From NCBI RefSeq assembly GCF_000429945.1, contig NZ_AUCV01000008.1:1-64000 (forward strand): 64,000 nucleotides of DNA, written 5' to 3'. The number at the start of each line of letters is the position of its first letter. Position 1 is the first letter of the stretch. This document shows, piece after piece, positions 63,484 through 64,000 of this stretch. The translations under genes and the position numbers were made by a program. The notes under the pieces were generated by a model. That model was given only the letters and a program-made list of their open reading frames with translations, made no database searches and was not told the origin of the DNA. The DNA comes from Desulfogranum japonicum DSM 18378 (GTDB lineage: Bacteria > Desulfobacterota > Desulfobulbia > Desulfobulbales > Desulfobulbaceae).

Positions 63484-64000
63484 TTAAGGCAATGGTGTCA
63501 GTTTATATCCAACTCCGACAACCGCTGCGATTTCAATCATACCTGGGCGTGCCTTTTCCAGTTTGCGCCGGATATTGGCAATATGCATAACCAGCGATTT
63601 GGTTTCCACCGTTGGTTCATATCCAAGCACCTCTTGCAGGAGTTCCCCGTGGCTGACAACGTGTGTTTGCCGTGCAGCAAGATAATAGAAAAGATCAAAT
63701 TCGGTTTTGGTTAATTTGAGAGGATTGTTTTCTGTGATAAAGATCTCTCGTGTTTCGGGGTCAATGGTAAGCGGGCCAACCTGCACCCTCTTTGTTTGGG
63801 ATGGCAAAGTAGTACGTTCCAGACGACGCAACTGAGCCTTAACTCTGGCATGTAATTCCCGCAGGCTGAATGGTTTGGGGATGTAGTCATCTGCACCCAG
63901 CTCTAGACCTTTTACCTTGTCATCGACCCTGCTTTTATCAGTGAGAAAAAGCACCGGTAGATCGTTATTTACCTCTCGCAACTCTTTTATAATAGTAAAG
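63484..64000 (-). CDS. OmpR/PhoB-type response regulator (5' end outside window)
   Basis: The frame runs to the right edge, so the N-terminal receiver is cut. Visible are the end of the receiver (DLPVLFLTDKSR, DYIPKPFS with the conserved lysine) and a complete winged-helix DNA-binding domain (VGPLTIDPETREIFI, LTKTEFDLFYYLAARQTHVVSHGELLQEV, IANIRRKLEKA, VGVGYKL). The phospho-acceptor aspartate is outside. It is read with the FecR gene; by analogy it may control it. Confidence 0.9.
   Translation of the reverse strand, partial: FTIIKELREVNNDLPVLFLTDKSRVDDKVKGLELGADDYIPKPFSLRELHARVKAQLRRLERTTLPSQTKRVQVGPLTIDPETREIFITENNPLKLTKTEFDLFYYLAARQTHVVSHGELLQEVLGYEPTVETKSLVMHIANIRRKLEKARPGMIEIAAVVGVGYKLTPLP

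Overview
The window reads as a chromosomal segment of an anaerobic Desulfobacterota bacterium, most likely of the Desulfobulbales. This rests on gene content, not on a marker gene: a large homodimeric pyruvate:ferredoxin oxidoreductase, a fused MurE-MurF ligase, a YebC-RuvCAB block, frequent GTG/TTG starts and Gram-negative envelope genes (YdbH-YnbE-YdbL, an AsmA-like giant, GspF). No rRNA, tRNA or CRISPR array was seen.

Layout. 1-0.9 kb: the 3' part of an IS91-type transposase with a terminal hairpin, next to a shortened permease. 0.9-3.8 kb (minus): permease remnant, GspF and a DtxR-type regulator. 3.8-8.9 kb (plus): recN, a PP-loop ATPase, an HD-type tRNA nucleotidyltransferase, rlmE, then a 141-bp MITE-like element sitting on the rlmE stop codon. 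8.9-11.9 kb: yebC-ruvC-ruvA-ruvB. 12.3-28.8 kb: a long dcw (division and cell wall) cluster, mraZ-rsmH-ftsL-ftsI-murEF-mraY-murD-[zinc ribbon]-murG-murC-murB-ftsQ-ftsA-ftsZ, headed by MraZ-box-like repeats and closed by a strong hairpin. 28.8-34 kb: a radical SAM protein, a sensor histidine kinase, a GT-B-like glycosyltransferase and a receiver protein with a zinc ribbon. 34-40 kb: a secreted Tle/DUF2235-like hydrolase, an AsmA-like protein, FluC and a DUF190 protein. 40-47.4 kb: a CoA-disulfide-reductase/rhodanese fusion, a HEAT-repeat/receiver fusion, a RAM-domain protein, a PHP phosphatase, a YkgJ-type protein and a CBS protein. Two related palindromic elements lie at 40.2 and 47.6 kb. 47.9-51.5 kb (minus): PFOR. 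52-58.2 kb: a dGTPase-type HD hydrolase, a CLC channel with CBS domains, a stand-alone RapZ C-terminal domain, a phasin-like protein and UbiB. 58.4-61.6 kb (minus): ydbH-ynbE-ydbL. 61.8-64 kb (minus): a LysM/FecR protein and an OmpR-type regulator cut by the window edge.

The most unusual biology is in the dcw cluster. All cytoplasmic precursor enzymes and FtsL, FtsQ, FtsA and FtsZ look intact. The ftsI product, however, has lost all three penicillin-binding catalytic motifs although its reading frame is open and full length. The slot between murD and murG, where ftsW normally sits, holds a 67-residue CxxC zinc-ribbon protein instead. Together these suggest that the canonical FtsW-FtsI septal synthase is absent or relocated and that a structural pseudo-FtsI is kept. 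This is an inference from one window; FtsW or an active class B PBP could be encoded elsewhere.
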